A stretch of 64,000 nt of DNA from positions 28,702,739 to 28,766,738 of the forward strand of contig JAQNBH010000013.1 in the NCBI GenBank assembly GCA_028752905.1, read 5' to 3'. Below are positions 34,195 through 47,564 of this stretch, piece by piece; position 1 is the first letter of the stretch; each line of letters begins with the position of its first letter. A program made the position numbers and the translations under genes. Under the pieces are notes generated by a model, which was not told the DNA's origin, made no database searches, and saw only the letters and a list, made by a program, of their open reading frames with translations. Origin of the DNA: Cladorhizidae sp. MBARI D1340-BT2 (lineage: Eukaryota; Porifera; Demospongiae; Poecilosclerida; Cladorhizidae).

Positions 34195-35570
34195 TCCTAC
34201 AACTAGCATGTGTTTCCAGAAACAGCACGTGCTCCTAGAACTAGCACGCGCTCCTAGAACTATCATGTCCCTAGAACTAGCACGTGCTCCTAGAACTATC
34301 ATGTTCCTAGAACTAGCACGTGCTTCTAGAACTATCATGTTCCTGGAACTAGCACGTGCTCCTAGAACTATCATGTTCCTAGAACTAGCACGTGCTCCCA
34401 GAACTATCATGTTCCTAGAACTAGCACGTGCTCCTAGAACTATCATGTTCCTAGAATTAGCACGTGCTCCTAGAACTATCATGTTCTTAGAACTAGCACG
34501 TGCTCCTAGAACTATCATGTTCCTGGAACTAGCACGTGCTCCTAGAACTATCATGTCCCTAGAACTAGCACGCGCTCCTAGAACTATCATGTCCCTAGAA
34601 CTAGCACGTGCTCCTAGAACTATCATGTTCCTAGAACTAGTGCTCCTAGAACTATCATGTTCCTGGAACTAGCACGTGCTCCTAGAACTATCATGTTTCT
34701 AGAACTAGCACGTGCTTCTAGAACTATCATGTTCCTGGAACTAGCACGTGCTCCTAGAACTATCATGTTCCTGGAACTAGCACGTGCTCCTAGAACTATC
34801 ATGTTTCTAGAACTAGCACGTGCTTCTAGAACTATCATGTTCCTGGAACTAGCACGTGCTCCTAGAACTATCATGTTCCTAGAACTAGCACGTGCTTCTA
34901 GAACTATCATGTTCCTGGAACTAGCACGTGCTCCTAGAACTATCATGTTCCTAGAACTAGCACGTGCTCCTAGAACTATCATGTTCCTAGAACTAGCACG
35001 TGCTACTAGAACTATCATGTTCCTAGAACTAGCACGTGCTTCTAGAACTATCATGTTCCTAGAACTAGCACGTGCTCCTAGAACTATCATGTTCCTAGAA
35101 CTAGCACGTGCTCCTAGAACTATCATGTTCCTAGAACTAGCACGTGCTCCTAGAACTATCATGTTCCACGTGCTCCTAGAACTATCATGTTCCTAGAACT
35201 AGCACGTGCTCCTAGAACTATCATGTTCCTAGAACTAGCACGTGCTCCTAGAACTATCATGTTCCACGTGCTCCTAGAACTATCATGTTCCTAGAACTAG
35301 CACGTGCTCCTAGAACTATCATGTTCCACGTGCTCCTAGAACTATCATGTTCCTAGAACTAGCACGTGCTCCTAGAACTATCATGTTCCTAGAACTAGCA
35401 CGTGCTCCTAGAACTATCATGTTCCTAGAACTAGCACGTGCTCCTAGAACTATCATGTTCCTAGAACTAGCACATGCTCCTAGAACTATCATGTTCCACG
35501 TGCTCCTAGAACTATCATGTTCCACGTGCTCCTAGAACTATCATGTTCCTAGAACTAGCACGTGCCAACA
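34195..35570 (+). repeat. 36-bp minisatellite with E-box palindrome
   Basis: About 38 copies of a 36-bp unit containing CTAGCACGTGCT, TTCCTAGAAC and ACTATCATG. Short units (TTCCACGTGCTCC) punctuate the right half. Each full unit has a CACGTG E-box inside the palindrome AGCACGTGCT and a TTCNNNGAA dyad. The 12-codon period leaves frames open on both strands. Confidence 0.95.
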
Positions 35571-35634
35571 TGTACTTATTTAGAACGTATGCTACTGTAC
35601 ATGTAGTTCTAGGAGCACATGATATCTGTACACA

Positions 35635-36045
35635 TAAGCATTACTACTGGACCTGGTGTATGTATCTGTACACATAATCATTACTACTGGACCTGGTGTA
35701 TGTATCTGTACACATAATCATTACTACTGGACCTGGTGTGTGTACATAACTGTACACACAATCATTGCTACTGCATGTACATGTACATGTACATGCAGGT
35801 GTCTTCCCACAACTGCAGTGGTTTAAAGTTCACACTAAAGTGTTATAGTTGACAGTGAACCAGATGGACCACTTCCTACCTAATAAGAAGTTGATAATGA
35901 AGGCACCAGATGGACCACTTCCATCTAATGAGAAGTTGATAGTGAAGGTTAACAGATGGACCACTTCCATCTAATGAGAAGTTGATAGTGAAGGTAACAG
36001 ATGGACCACTTCCATCTAATGAGAAGTTGAGCGTGAATGCACCAC
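35635..36045 (+). repeat. Two short repeats (about 40 and 45 bp)
   Basis: Three copies with TGTACACATAATCATTACTA (35635-35760), then four copies with GATGGACCACTTCCATCTAA (35855-36045). Confidence 0.88.
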
Positions 36046-36049
36046 ATGG

Positions 36050-36590
36050 ACTATTCCCTCATCTCAACATGCAGTGTGGGAGGAGCTGAACATTTACCAA
36101 ACATTTGTGTGTGTATGTGTATAGTTCCAAACTCAAACAAGAACTTCTCAAGACCAAATTAAAATTCAGTGCACATCAAATACCCCCCCTCACTAACATC
36201 CTGTATGAATTCCTGTACAGTAACTATATAGCAATATATATATGTATATATATATAAATACATTTTTTATTTTTTTAACCTGCACATGCCCAGTAAACTA
36301 CTAAATCGATATACAGAAATCTCTACTTCCAGTTTGAGGGAGTGTGGACCAAATAGAACAGTTGGCAATGGCAACTGGCACTCCAGGGCGAATCTCTTTG
36401 CTGAAGTTCTGTCGTCAACATAGCAATGCATGGGTTTTGTTTACTTGCCAATTCACTGCAGCTTATTGTACTGTATTTGCATTCTAATTATAGGGACAGT
36501 TTGAAATGATTATTCCAGGGGGGAAATTATAACTATAAATAAATAGACTTTAAAAAACTTTAAAAAATAATTTAAAAAATAATATAAATA
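36050..36590. other. Unique AT-rich sequence
   Basis: No gene was recognised. A short TATATATG tract lies near 36235-36260. Confidence 0.5.
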
Positions 36591-36594
36591 AATA

Positions 36595-36717
36595 AATAAA
36601 TAAATAAAACAAATAAGCAAACAAATAAACAAACAAACAAACAAAAAAATAACAACAACAACAACGATGATGATGATAACAACAATAATAATAATGATAA
36701 TAATAATAATAATAATG

Positions 36718-36755
<38 letters not shown>

Positions 36756-36784
36756 AATACTACTACTACTACTAATAATAATAA

Positions 36785-36816
<32 letters not shown>

Positions 36817-36865
36817 ATAATAATAATAATAATACTAATACTAATACTACTACTACTACTACTAC

Positions 36866-36931
<66 letters not shown>

Positions 36932-37085
36932 TTAATTTAATTAAATAAAATAAAATAAAAAAATTCTCCATAAGTAATAATAATAATAATATGACATAAT
37001 ACCACATATTTTTGTATATAATTATATATATAAAAATTTTAAAAAATAAAAAAATAAAAAATAAAATTAAAAAATTTGATTTAAA
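36595..37085 (+). repeat. (AAT/ACT)n and A-rich tract
   Basis: AAAT and AAAC tetranucleotides, then AAT, GAT and ACT triplets to about 36925, followed by AAAAT-rich sequence to 37085. Confidence 0.93.
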
Positions 37086-37615
37086 AAAAGGAGAACTCTC
37101 ATTCGCCTCAACAAAGAGAACAGATGATGATGGTCCCTGCACGTGGTACGGACCATGCATGAGAGGCTATGGAACAGCTCAAGAAAGACCGAGCGGCAGT
37201 CACTTCCCTTTAAGCAAGGGTGTGTGACACACAACCAGAGACAATGGTAGAGAAGAATGCTTACTGCAATGGAAGTACAGTACCCGAACATCATTTACCC
37301 GCGGAAACCAGTCAGGCTCCGCCCATGGAAATACTGGCTACATTCACTCCACTTACATTCACTCCACTTCTTTCTCATTTTGGGGGAGGGGGGAGATTTC
37401 TTTTGCGCATGCACACAACAAATATGTACCTCACATGGAGCCTGTTCCAGCAGTTTCTTTCAATCCTTCTCTCTCAGTGTTAAAGAGAGCATGGCTAGAC
37501 CTATTCAAAAAAGAGTTATCGATGTTGTTTGCTCAAGCTCTGTGATATTGTGAGAAATGGGAGGAGTTTGGCTCGAGTAGCAGAGGAATGCGATGTTGGA
37601 AAATGACTGTCCACG
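37086..37615. other. Unique sequence
   Basis: Overlapping small frames on both strands. None has a recognisable domain. Confidence 0.5.
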
Positions 37616-37619
37616 ATTT

Positions 37620-37880
37620 TGTGAGGAGCAAGGACAAGCTGAAGTTGTGAGTGGCAAGGACAAGCTGAAGTTGTGAGTGGCAAGGACAAGCTGAAGTTGT
37701 GAGTGGCAAGGACAAGCTGAAGTTGTGAGGGGCAAGGACAAGCTGAAGTTGTGAGTGGCAAGGACAAGCTGAAGTTGTGAGTGGCAAGGACAAGCTGAAG
37801 TTGTGAGTGGCAAGGACAAGCTGAAGTTGTGAGTGGCAAGGACAAGCTGAAGTTGTGAGTGGCAAGGACAAGCTGAAGAC
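37620..37880 (+). repeat. 26-bp minisatellite
   Basis: About ten copies of a 26-bp unit with GGCAAGGACAAGCTGAAGTT. Confidence 0.95.
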
Positions 37881-38204
37881 CTGAAGTTGAGCATGTCAGT
37901 ATCTGAACACCCTCCAGGCCCAATGTGTGGCCTCTTATTCAACACACAACGTACATCCACCCGCAAGCTGTCCATGAAGGCATGCGCAAGAAGACTGACA
38001 GTCCTCAATCTTTGGCCATCTTCATGCATTTATAATTGTCAGTGTTGAGGACTTTATAAATTATGGGGAGGGGGAGGGAAGGGAAGGAGTTATTATTGTA
38101 GGAGCCAGTTTAAGCTGGCAACAGTCGCATGAAAATGGCCGCTTAATACCAAGTAGCACCCTCCGTGACTATCAATCAGTGCCCCCCCCCCCCAACCCCC
38201 TGAC

Positions 38205-38640
38205 TCCTAAGCAGCCTCCTCGACTCCCGAGAAGACCACCGACTCCCAAGCAGACCCCTGACTCCCGAGCAGACTCCTGACTCCCGAGCAGACCCCTGAC
38301 TCCCGAGAAGACCCCCGACTCCCAAGCAGACCCCCGACTCCCAAGCAGACCCCCGACTCCCAAGCAGACCCCCGACTCCCAAGCAGACCCCCGACTCCCA
38401 AGAAGACCCCCGACTCCCAAGCAGACCCCCGACTCCCAAGCAGACCCCCGACTCCCAAGCAGACCCCCGACTCCCAAGCAGACCCCCGACTCCCAAGCAG
38501 ACCCCTGACTTCCAAGCAGACCCCTGACTCCCAAGCAGACCTCAGCAGACACCTACTCCTGAGAAGCAGGATGACTTCCAAGCAGACCCTTGACTCCCAA
38601 GCAGACCTCAGCAGACACCTACTCCTGAGAAGCAGGAGTA
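38205..38640 (+). repeat. 18-bp C-rich minisatellite
   Basis: About 20 copies of GACTCCCAAGCAGACCCC, ending in a duplicated CCTACTCCTGAGAAGCAGG segment. Gly/Ser-rich minus-strand frames are artefacts of the 18-bp period. Confidence 0.94.
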
Positions 38641-38959
38641 GACACAGGTGTTAGGGCACCCCTCAGTTGCCCGGGTGATTATAGTTAGTGAGTGCCTACA
38701 AATAGAGCACATCTATGAGTGAGGAACAGTGCAACACATCAACTGCACATCTCTGGCATTGTATTCCATTTGGTTGCCTATTACAGTGCACAGGTGGTTG
38801 TTATTGTTGATGTTGTTTTTGCAATGGTGGCCCATGGAAGGTTTGAAGCCACTCTCTAGAGGTCTGCTTCTCCCACTAGGACTAGGAGTCTCATTTGCAC
38901 TAGTCTGGGAGGTGCATGGCCACTCTCTAGAGGTCTCCCTGTCCAATAGATCTCATACC

Positions 38960-39360
38960 AATATAGTGGGAGCCGTGGACTCTCTGTAGTAAGGACAGCC
39001 TCTATAGCCAGCACACTTGTTCTAGTCCCATACTAATACAGTGGGAGCCTTTCACTGTGGACTCTCTGTAGTAAGGACAGCCTCTGTAGCCAGCACACTT
39101 GTTCTAGTCCCATACTAATACAGTGGGAGCCTCTCACTGTGGACTCTCTGTAGTAAGGACACCCTCTATAGCCAGCACACTTGCTCTAGTCCCATACTAA
39201 TACAGTGCCTCTCATTGTGGACTCTCTGTAAAGGACACCCAGCACACTTGTTCTAGTCCCATACTAATACAGTGGGAGCCTCTCACTGTGGACTCTCTGT
39301 AGTGAGGACACCCTCTATAGCCAGCACAATTGTTCTAGTCCCATTCCAATACAGTGGGCG
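38960..39360 (-). repeat. 82-bp minisatellite, locus 2, inverted
   Basis: About five copies of the unit found at 4505-6515, in reverse orientation (GCCAGCACACTTGTTCTAGT, CAGTGGGAGCCTCTCACTG). Confidence 0.94.
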
Positions 39361-39759
39361 CTTATCCATTTCTTCCGCTGTTTACCACCAATGCATGCAT
39401 GTCCTGTACAGTTATCTTCCTTTCCAGCTGTTTATGGAAAATAACACTACATATCACCTAGGCAATCAACAACTACACACATGTCATGATGGCTTCCATC
39501 TTCAGATAGCAAGATAATCTGTGAACAAATGGAAATCGCTGTGAGAGAGGGTGCATAGTTCACTTGAGTCACGCACCCACACACCGTACCCACACCTTAC
39601 CAATATGTCTGTAATTGCTGACGAAATTATTAAGATTGATGTCAGCAGTGAAAATTGGTGGAATGATCTAGGAATATGAGAAGAAAAGGGTTAACTTCTA
39701 AAAGAGTATGAGCAGTAGAGAGGGTTAAGTTGTCGTTGACAAAGCAACCAAAGTACAGC

Positions 39760-42700
39760 CACTCTAGTCAAGCCCTCTGAAATGAGGACACCTCTGTACA
39801 CAGTGGAGTTCACTCTAGTCCAACCCTCTGAAATGAGGACACCTCTGTATACAGTGGAACCCACTCTAGTCCAGCCCTCTGAAGAGGACACCTCTGTATA
39901 TAGTGGAGCCCACTCTAGTCCAACCCTCTGAAATGAGGACACCTCTGTATATAGTGGAGCCCACTCTAGTCCAGCCCTCTGAAATGAGGACACCTCTGTA
40001 TACAGTGGAGCCCACTCTAGTCCAACCCTCTAAAATGAGGACACCTCTGTATACAGTGGAACCCACTCCAGTCCGACCCTCTGAAATGAGGACACCTCTG
40101 TATATAGTGGATCCCACTCTAGTACAACCCTCTGAAATGAGGACACCTCTGTATACAGTGGAGCCCACTCTAGTCCAGCCTCTGAAATGAGGACACCTCA
40201 GTATATAGTGGAGTCCACTCTAGTCAAACTCTCTGAAATGAGGACGGCTCTGTATATAGTGGAGCCCACTCTAGTCCAGCCCTCTGAAATGAGGACACCT
40301 CTGTATATAGTGGAGTCCACTCTAGTCCAGCCCTCTGAAATGAGGACACCTCTGTATATAGTGGAGCCCACTCTAGTCCAGCCTCTGAAATGAGGACGCC
40401 TCTGTATATAGTGGAGTCCACTCTAGTCCAGCCCTCTAAAATGAGGACACCTCTGTATATAGTGGAGCCCACTCTAGTCCAGCCCTCTAAAATGAGGACA
40501 CCTCTGTATATAGTGGAGCCCACTCTAGTCCAGCCCTCTAAAATGTGGACACCTCTGTATATAGTGGAGTCCACTCTAGTCCAGCCCTCTGAAATGAGGA
40601 CACCTCTGTATATAGTGGAGCCCACTCTAGTCCAGCCCTCTGAAATGAGGACACCTCTGTATATAGTGGAGCCCACTCTAGTCCAGCCCTCTGAAATGAG
40701 GACACCTCTGTATATACAGTGGAGCCCACTCTAGTCCAGCCCTCTGAAATGAGGACACCTCTGTATATAGTGGAGCCCACTCTAGTCCAGCCCTCTGAAA
40801 TGAGGACACCTCTGTATATACAGTGGAGCCCACTCTAGTCCAGCCCTCTGAAATGAGGACACCTCTGTATATAGTGGAGCCCACTCTAGTCCAGCCCTCT
40901 GAAATGAGGACACCTCTGTATATACAGTGGAGCCCACTCTAGTCCAGCCCTCTGAAATGAGGACACCTCTGTATATAGTGGAGTCCACTCTAGTCCAGCC
41001 CTCTGAAATGAGGACACCTCTGTATATAGTGGAGTCCACTCTAGTCCAGCTCTCTGAAATGAGGACACCTCTGTATACAGTGGAGCCCACTCTAGTCCAG
41101 CCTCTGAAATGAGGACGCCTCAGTATATAGTGGAGTCCACTCTAGTCAAACTCTCTGAAATGAGGACGGCTCTGTATATAGTGGAGCCCACTCTAGTCCA
41201 GCCCTCTAAAATGAGGACAGCTCTGTATATAGTGGATCCCACTCTAGTCCAACCCTCTGAAATGAGGACACCTCTGTATACAGTGGAGCCCACTCTAGTC
41301 CAGCCTCTGAAATGAGGACGCCTCTGTATATAGTGGAGTCCACTCTAGTCCAGCCCTCTAAAATGAGGACACCTCTGTATACAGTGGAGCCCACTCTCGT
41401 CCAGCCTCTGAAATGAGGACGCCTCTGTATATAGTGGAGTCCACTCTAGTCCAGCCCTCTAAAATGAGGACACCTCTGTATATAGTGGAGCCCACTCTAG
41501 TCCAGCCTCTGAAATAAGGACCCCTCTGTATACAGTGGAGCCCACTCTAGTCCAGCCCTCTAAAATGAGGACACCTCTGTATATAGTGGAGCCCACTCTA
41601 GTCCAGCCTCTGAAATGAGGACACCTCTGTATACAGTGGAGCCCACTCTAGTCCAACCCTCTGAAATGAGGACACCTCTGTATATAGTGGAGTCCACTCT
41701 AGTCCAGCCTCTGAAATGAGGACGCCTCTGTATATAGTGGAGTCCACTCTAGTCCAACCCTCTGAAATGAGGACACCTCTGTATACAGTGGAGCCCACTC
41801 TAGTCCAGCCCTCTGAAATGAGGACACCTCTGTATATAGTGGAGTCCACTCTAGTCCAGCCTCTGAAATGAGGACGCCTCTGTATATAGTTGAGCCCACT
41901 CTAGTCCAGCCCTCTGAAATGAGGACACCTCTGTATATAGTGGAGTCCACTCTAGTCCAGCCCTCTGAAATGAGGACACCTCTGTATACAGTGGAGCCCA
42001 CTCTAGTCCAGCCCTCTAAAATGAGGACACCTCTGTATATAGTGGAGCCCACTCTAGTCCAGCCCTCTGAAATGAGGACACCTCTGTATATAGTGGAGCC
42101 CACTCTAGTCCAGCCCTCTGAAATGAGGACACCTCTGTATATAGTGGAGCCCACTCTAGTCCAGCTCTCTGAAATGAGGACACCTGTATACAGTGGAGCC
42201 CACTCTAGTCCAGCCCTCTGAAATGAGGACGCCTCTGTATATAGTGGAGTCCACTCTAGTCCAGCCTCTGAAATGAGGACGCCTCTGTATATAGTGGAGT
42301 CCACTCTAGTCCAACCCTCTGAAATGAGGACACCTCTGTATACAGTGGAGCCCACTCTAGTCCAGCCCTCTGAAATGAGGACACCTCTGTATATAGTGGA
42401 GTCCACTCTAGTCCAGCCTCTGAAATGAGGACGCCTCTGTATATAGTGGAGTCCACTCTAGTCCAGCCCTCTGAAATGAGGACACCTCTGTATACAGTGG
42501 AGCCCACTCTAGTCAAACTCTCTGAAATGAGGACGGCTCTGTATATAGTGGAGCCCACTCTAGTCCAGCCCTCTAAAATGAGGACACCTCTGTATATAGT
42601 GGATCCCACTCTAGTCCAACCCTCTGAAATGAGGACACCTCTGTATACAGTGGAGCCCACTCTAGTCCAGCCCTCTAAAATGAGGACACCTCTGTATACA

Positions 42701-43855
42701 GTGGAGCCCACTCTAGTCCCACCCTCTGAAATGAGGACGCCTCTGTATATAGTGGAGTCCACTCTAGTCCAGCCCTCTAAAATGAGGACACCTCTGTATA
42801 TAGTGGAGTCCACTCTAGTCAAACTCTCTGAAATGAGGACGGCTCTGTATATAGTGGAGCCCACTCTAGTCCAGCCCTCTGAAATGAGGACACCTCTGTA
42901 TATAGTGGAGTCCACTCTAGTCCAGCCCTCTGAAATGAGGACACCTCTGTATACAGTGGAGCCCACTCTAGTTCAGCCCTCTAAAATGAGGACACCTCTG
43001 TATATAGTGGAGCCCACTCTAGTCCAGCCCTCTGAAATGAGGACACCTCTGTATATAGTGGAGCCCACTCTAGTCCAGCCCTCTGAAATGAGGACACCTC
43101 TGTATATAGTGGAGCCCACTCTAGTCCAACCCTCTGAAATGAGGACACCTCTGTATACAGTGGAGCCCACTCTAGTCCAGCCCTCTGAAATGAGGACGCC
43201 TCTGTATATAGTGGAGTCCACTCTAGTCCAGCCTCTGAAATGAGGACGCCTCTGTATATAGTGGAGTCCACTCTAGTCCAACCCTCTGAAATGAGGACAC
43301 CTCTGTATACAGTGGAGCCCACTCTAGTCCAGCCCTCTGAAATGAGGACACCTCTGTATATAGTGGAGTCCACTCTAGTCCAGCCTCTGAAATGAGGACG
43401 CCTCTGTATATAGTGGAGTCCACTCTAGTCCAGCCTCTGAAATGAGGACGCCTCTGTATATAGTGGAGTCCACTCTAGTCCAACCCTCTGAAATGAGGAC
43501 ACCTCTGTATACAGTGGAGCCCACTCTAGTCCAGCCCTCTGAAATGAGGACACCTCTGTATATAGTGGAGTCCACTCTAGTCCAGCCTCTGAAATGAGGA
43601 CGCCTCTGTATATAGTTGAGCCCACTCTAGTCCAACGCTCTGAAATGAGGACACCTCTGTATACAGTGGAGCCCACTCTAGTCCAGCCCTCTGAAATGAG
43701 GACGCCTCTGTATATAGTGGAGCCCACTCTAGTCCAACCCTCTGAAATGAGGACACCTCTGTATACAGTGGAGCCCACTCTAGTCCAACGCTCTGAAATG
43801 AGGACACCTCTGTATACAGTGGAGTCCACTCTAGTCCATCCCTCTGAAAAGACCA
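39760..43855 (+). repeat. 51-bp minisatellite
   Basis: About 80 copies of a 50-53-bp unit with GAAATGAGGACACCTCTGTA, TATAGTGGAGCCCACTCTAG and TCCAGCCCTCT. The 17-codon period produces long MRTPLYIVEPTLVQPSE-type frames interrupted at one-base unit-length changes (CAGCCTC versus CAGCCCTC), which argues against coding. Confidence 0.96.
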
Positions 43856-43859
43856 CATT

Positions 43860-44390
43860 CCTAAAAACAAACAGTTCAGAACCATGCTAACCACTATGGG
43901 CTCATTCAAGAATCATGTGTGTAAGATTGTCTGTCAACGACGCTAAAGAATTGAAACTAGAGCAGCTGCCGCTCACAATTGCCAGCTCAAAGAAGCCAAC
44001 ACCAGTTCCTGAAGCGACTACAACCTGTGCACTATTCATGCCCAAGTTTAGTCTTGTTCATGAGAGCTACTACATGTAACCAGGCTAGACATAATGCACA
44101 CAGTACAGCCACACATACATACAAGGTGAGGGATATCCCGGCCACTACTTCCCTAGGACATCCCCGGATTAACAGGATACTTGGGACTGTCCTGGGATGT
44201 CCCTAGTGAGGGTGACTGACTATGGATACCAGAATATTTAGTATCCCGGGATACTTGGGACTGTCCTGGAATGTCGGCTGACTATGCACCATGGGTACCT
44301 GAATATTTAGTATCCCGGGATACTTGGGACTGTCCTGGGGTGTCCCTAGTAGTGAGGGGGTGGATAGCATGGATGCTGGAATAAACAACT
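43860..44390 (+). repeat. Unique sequence followed by an about 95-bp repeat
   Basis: From 44120, three diverged copies with GGGATACTTGGGACTGTCC and CCTGGGATGTCCCTAG. A related single piece lies at 4375-4412 (GGACATCCCGGCGATGTCCC). Confidence 0.75.
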
Positions 44391-44394
44391 ATAG

Positions 44395-44950
44395 GGCTTG
44401 AGTTACTCTAGGGTTGAGGGTATCCTCTAGGGCTGGAGTTGCTCTAGGGTTGAGGGTATCCTCTAGGGCTGGAGTTGCTCTAGGGTTGAGGGTATCCTCT
44501 AGGGCTGGAGTTGCTCTAGGGTTGAGGGTATCCTCTAGGGCTGGAGTTACTCTAGGGTTGAGGGTATCCTCTAGGGCTGGAGTTGCTCTAGGGTTGAGGG
44601 TATCCTCTAGGGCTGGAGTTGCTCTAGGGTTGAGGGTATCCTCTAGGGCTGGAGTTACTCTAGGGTTGAGGGTATCCTCTAGGGCTGGAGTTACTCTAGG
44701 GTTGAGGGTATCCTCTAGGGCTGGAGTTACTCTAGGGTTGAGGGTATCCTCTAGGGCTGGAGTTACTCTAGGGTTGAGGGTATCCTCTAGGGCTGGAGTT
44801 ACTCTAGGGTTGAGGGTATCCTCTAGGGCTGGAGTTGCTCTAGGGTTGAGGCTATCCTCTAGGGCTGGAGTTGCTCTAGGGTTGAGGGTATCCTCTAGGG
44901 CTGGAGTTGCTCTAGGGTTGAGGGTACACTCTGGGGCTGGAGTTATTCTA
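44395..44950 (+). repeat. 36-bp minisatellite
   Basis: About 15 copies of a 36-bp unit with AGGGCTGGAGTTGCTCTAGG and GTTGAGGGTATCCTCT. G-rich on the plus strand. It trails off into diverged ATTCTAGAGCTAGGCCTAG copies to about 45160. Confidence 0.95.
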
Positions 44951-45159
44951 GAGCTATATGTAGGAACAATCCTGCAGGAATTCTAAGGTATTCTAGAGCT
45001 AGGCCTAGGGGCATTCTAGGACCATACAGTATATGTATTCTAGAGCTTGGCCTAGTGGCATTCTAAAATTATTCTAGACCTACATGAACAGAAGCCTAGT
45101 GGAATTCTTGACTAGGTATTCTAGAGCTAGGCCCAGGGGCATTCTAGAACTATGCACAA

Positions 45160-46050
45160 CATGAGATGTGTTCACATGGAGCTATTGTCAACCTACTTCA
45201 ACCTGCCTCAGAAATCAATACCTTTGAAAATTGATAGCATCTGTGATGTGCAAGACAACTGCTTGAGGCTACTGTATGTAGGCAGGCTGCTCGGTATTAC
45301 CACCCATTCTCTAGTTGACTGATGCAGGAAACATCCTGCATAAAGCCCAGCTTAAATGGCATCATTGCATGTGACTTTCCTGCCCTTTCCTTGAGATGTC
45401 CACTGAGCACTCAGACATTCTTGTGGACTCACTGCTCGAGCCTTCATCTACCACTCAGAGGCTTCTGCTTCCTTTTTTCTGCACAGATCTAGACGTTGCC
45501 GCAGTCTTGCATTTAACCTCTGCCCTCTCCCACCTGTCTGGGTTCCCTCGCAGACACCCTCAGAGACAACTAGGCCTAGGGGCATTCTAGGACTATGTAC
45601 ATGGGCATTAGTTCCATCACGGACTCCCTCACAGACTCTCCCACATTCCCTCACAGACTTCCCTGGGTTTCCCCGCGGACTCCCTCACGGGCTTCCCTGG
45701 GTTCCCTCGCGGACTCAATATATGCAAGTATACATTTCTCAAGTTTCTCTAGCGAGACTGGCTGTATGTGGTTGCACTCATCTTATCAAAAAACCCGTTG
45801 CTATGTGAGCACTGGAGCATACCACATGCCCCAGTGTGGGCAAAGGAATATTGGCGCTATTTCTCACAATTGTCTCTGCAAGCATACTCCTGCAACACAT
45901 GCATGTTGCATGCATGTTGCATGGCAAATACTGACAGAGAGAAAGAGAGACATCTCAGACTTGTTATAGGTGACAGTAAAAGTCCCTTTGACTGGGAAGG
46001 ACTTCTATGTACGTATATCACCACTAACGACATGATGTGCGAAAATAAAC
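45160..46050. other. Mostly unique sequence
   Basis: Contains a single 68-bp-unit fragment (45178-45212) and a CTCCCTCACAGACT-type repeat (45605-45720). Small open frames show no recognisable domain. Confidence 0.5.
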
Positions 46051-46072
46051 ACTCAATGAACTCATAATAACG

Positions 46073-46227
46073 TTATAATCACCTTCTCAATAATCAACTT
46101 CAAATTGTATTCACTCGACGTTTCGAGTAGATGCCCTAGCCTTCATCAGGAATATTCCGGCTAGGGCTTCTAGTCGAAACATCGAGTGAATAGAATTTGA
46201 AGTTGATTATTGAGAAAGTGATTATAA
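46073..46227. mobile_element. Palindromic MITE, full copy
   Basis: An inverted repeat with arms of about 68 bp: TTATAATCACCTTCTCAATA and TCACTCGACGTTTCGAG on the left, CGAAACATCGAGTGAATAG and TATTGAGAAAGTGATTATAA on the right, around a TTCATCAGGAATATTCC centre. An outer TCAATGAACTCATAATAACG segment (46053-46072) resembles the outer end of other copies. Confidence 0.85.
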
Positions 46228-46369
46228 AGACAAATAAACAGTTTGTTCTCTCTTCACACTAGCTTAAAACTTTTTACAGAGCTAACATTTCAACTTATAC
46301 ATGGCATGGATACTGTATCTAGGGTTCTTCTCCTCCCTGTTACTAACAGAGTATTTGAAAAATAATAGG

Positions 46370-46515
46370 TAGGTATAGGTACTGTAGGTAGATACATGTA
46401 GGTAAATAGATAGCTAGGTACAGTAGGTAGGTAGGTAGGTAGGTAGATTGATAGATAGATAGGTAGGTAGATACATGTAAGTAGGTACATAACTAGATAG
46501 GCAGGTAGATAGATA
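46370..46515 (+). repeat. (GGTA/GATA)n microsatellite
   Basis: AGGTAGGTAGGTAGATTGAT-type tetranucleotide tract. Confidence 0.92.
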
Positions 46516-46519
46516 AATT

Positions 46520-47560
46520 AATAATATAAAATTAAAACACAGCCCTGAGGATAAATGATAAATGACCACATTGTGTACATGTGCGGCTGTCACAGACCAT
46601 TACCAGTCAAAGCTAAATACCATATATGGACATCCATACACACACGCTTTATTTGGAACACACACTATGAGTAGTAGAGGCCACAAGATAAAGACAACTT
46701 TTTTTTTTTTTAAAGAAAGAAGACAACTTCTTTTCGACGCTGGGGTACAGCCAGAGGTTTAGACCACTTGTGCAGGATTTGGAGATATGGAGACTTTTAA
46801 AGCGATTTTTTTTTTTAATGGGAGAGGGGAAGGGGAGAGAAACGGCCATTTTTATGTACCCCCTTCAACAGTAATAGGGCACATGCACAGATAGAGTGAA
46901 TGTGTATATAGCCAATAGTTACGTATATACATGTACAACACCACTCACAGGATAAGTGTGGACAATTGAAGCAGATGAAAACAAGACACAATTGTTGGCA
47001 TGCTTAACTTCAGTTTTAAAGCAAATTGCTTACGTCTAGAGAGTCACCTGGGACGATGTAATGCTACTAGACATGAGGGGAAGGAAAATGGCAGTTTTGG
47101 ATGAACCCCCGTGAGCAGACGGTGTCTGTCTAGGGCACACGGCGGTGGACTCGTCTCAATACACAGTCTGGTGGCATATAATCGATGTGTTATAACACAC
47201 ACAGAAGTTGACTAGCTGGAGATATTGCGGTGGTGAACCATTGGCTGATTGTGTAGCGTACAGTGGAAGCCACACCCTGCTCTGATGTTCCTCGTCCTCC
47301 ATATTCACGGATTGGATTCTCCATCAGAGAAACCGAGAAGTCAACACACGGAAAACATCTTTCACGGGTGGTTTGCAGCGTGTACACCTCTCAGGCCTCC
47401 GTCAACACAAGTGTGAGTCGTTGTGTGTGTGTGTAGAGCAGGAGTCATGCAGTGCTAGCCTACTGGGACTGAAGGGGTTGGCGTTGTGTAGGCAAGCTAT
47501 GTCAGTCATAACACATTACTGGTGCATCACATCACACTGGATTGGGGGAGGCTGTGTGTA
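46520..47560. other. Unique sequence
   Basis: T- and A-runs at 46700-46715 and 46805-46815. No gene was recognised. Confidence 0.5.
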
Positions 47561-47564
47561 TCTC

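Noticed and set aside
34126..35535. MIVLGARASSRN and MFLELARAPRTI repeat proteins
   Set aside because: The 36-bp period leaves both strands open. There is no start context, domain or splice support.
39903..43890. Long MRTPLYIVEPTLVQ-type open frames on both strands
   Set aside because: They come from a 51-bp repeat (17 codons). One-base unit differences repeatedly break the frame, and both strands are equally open.
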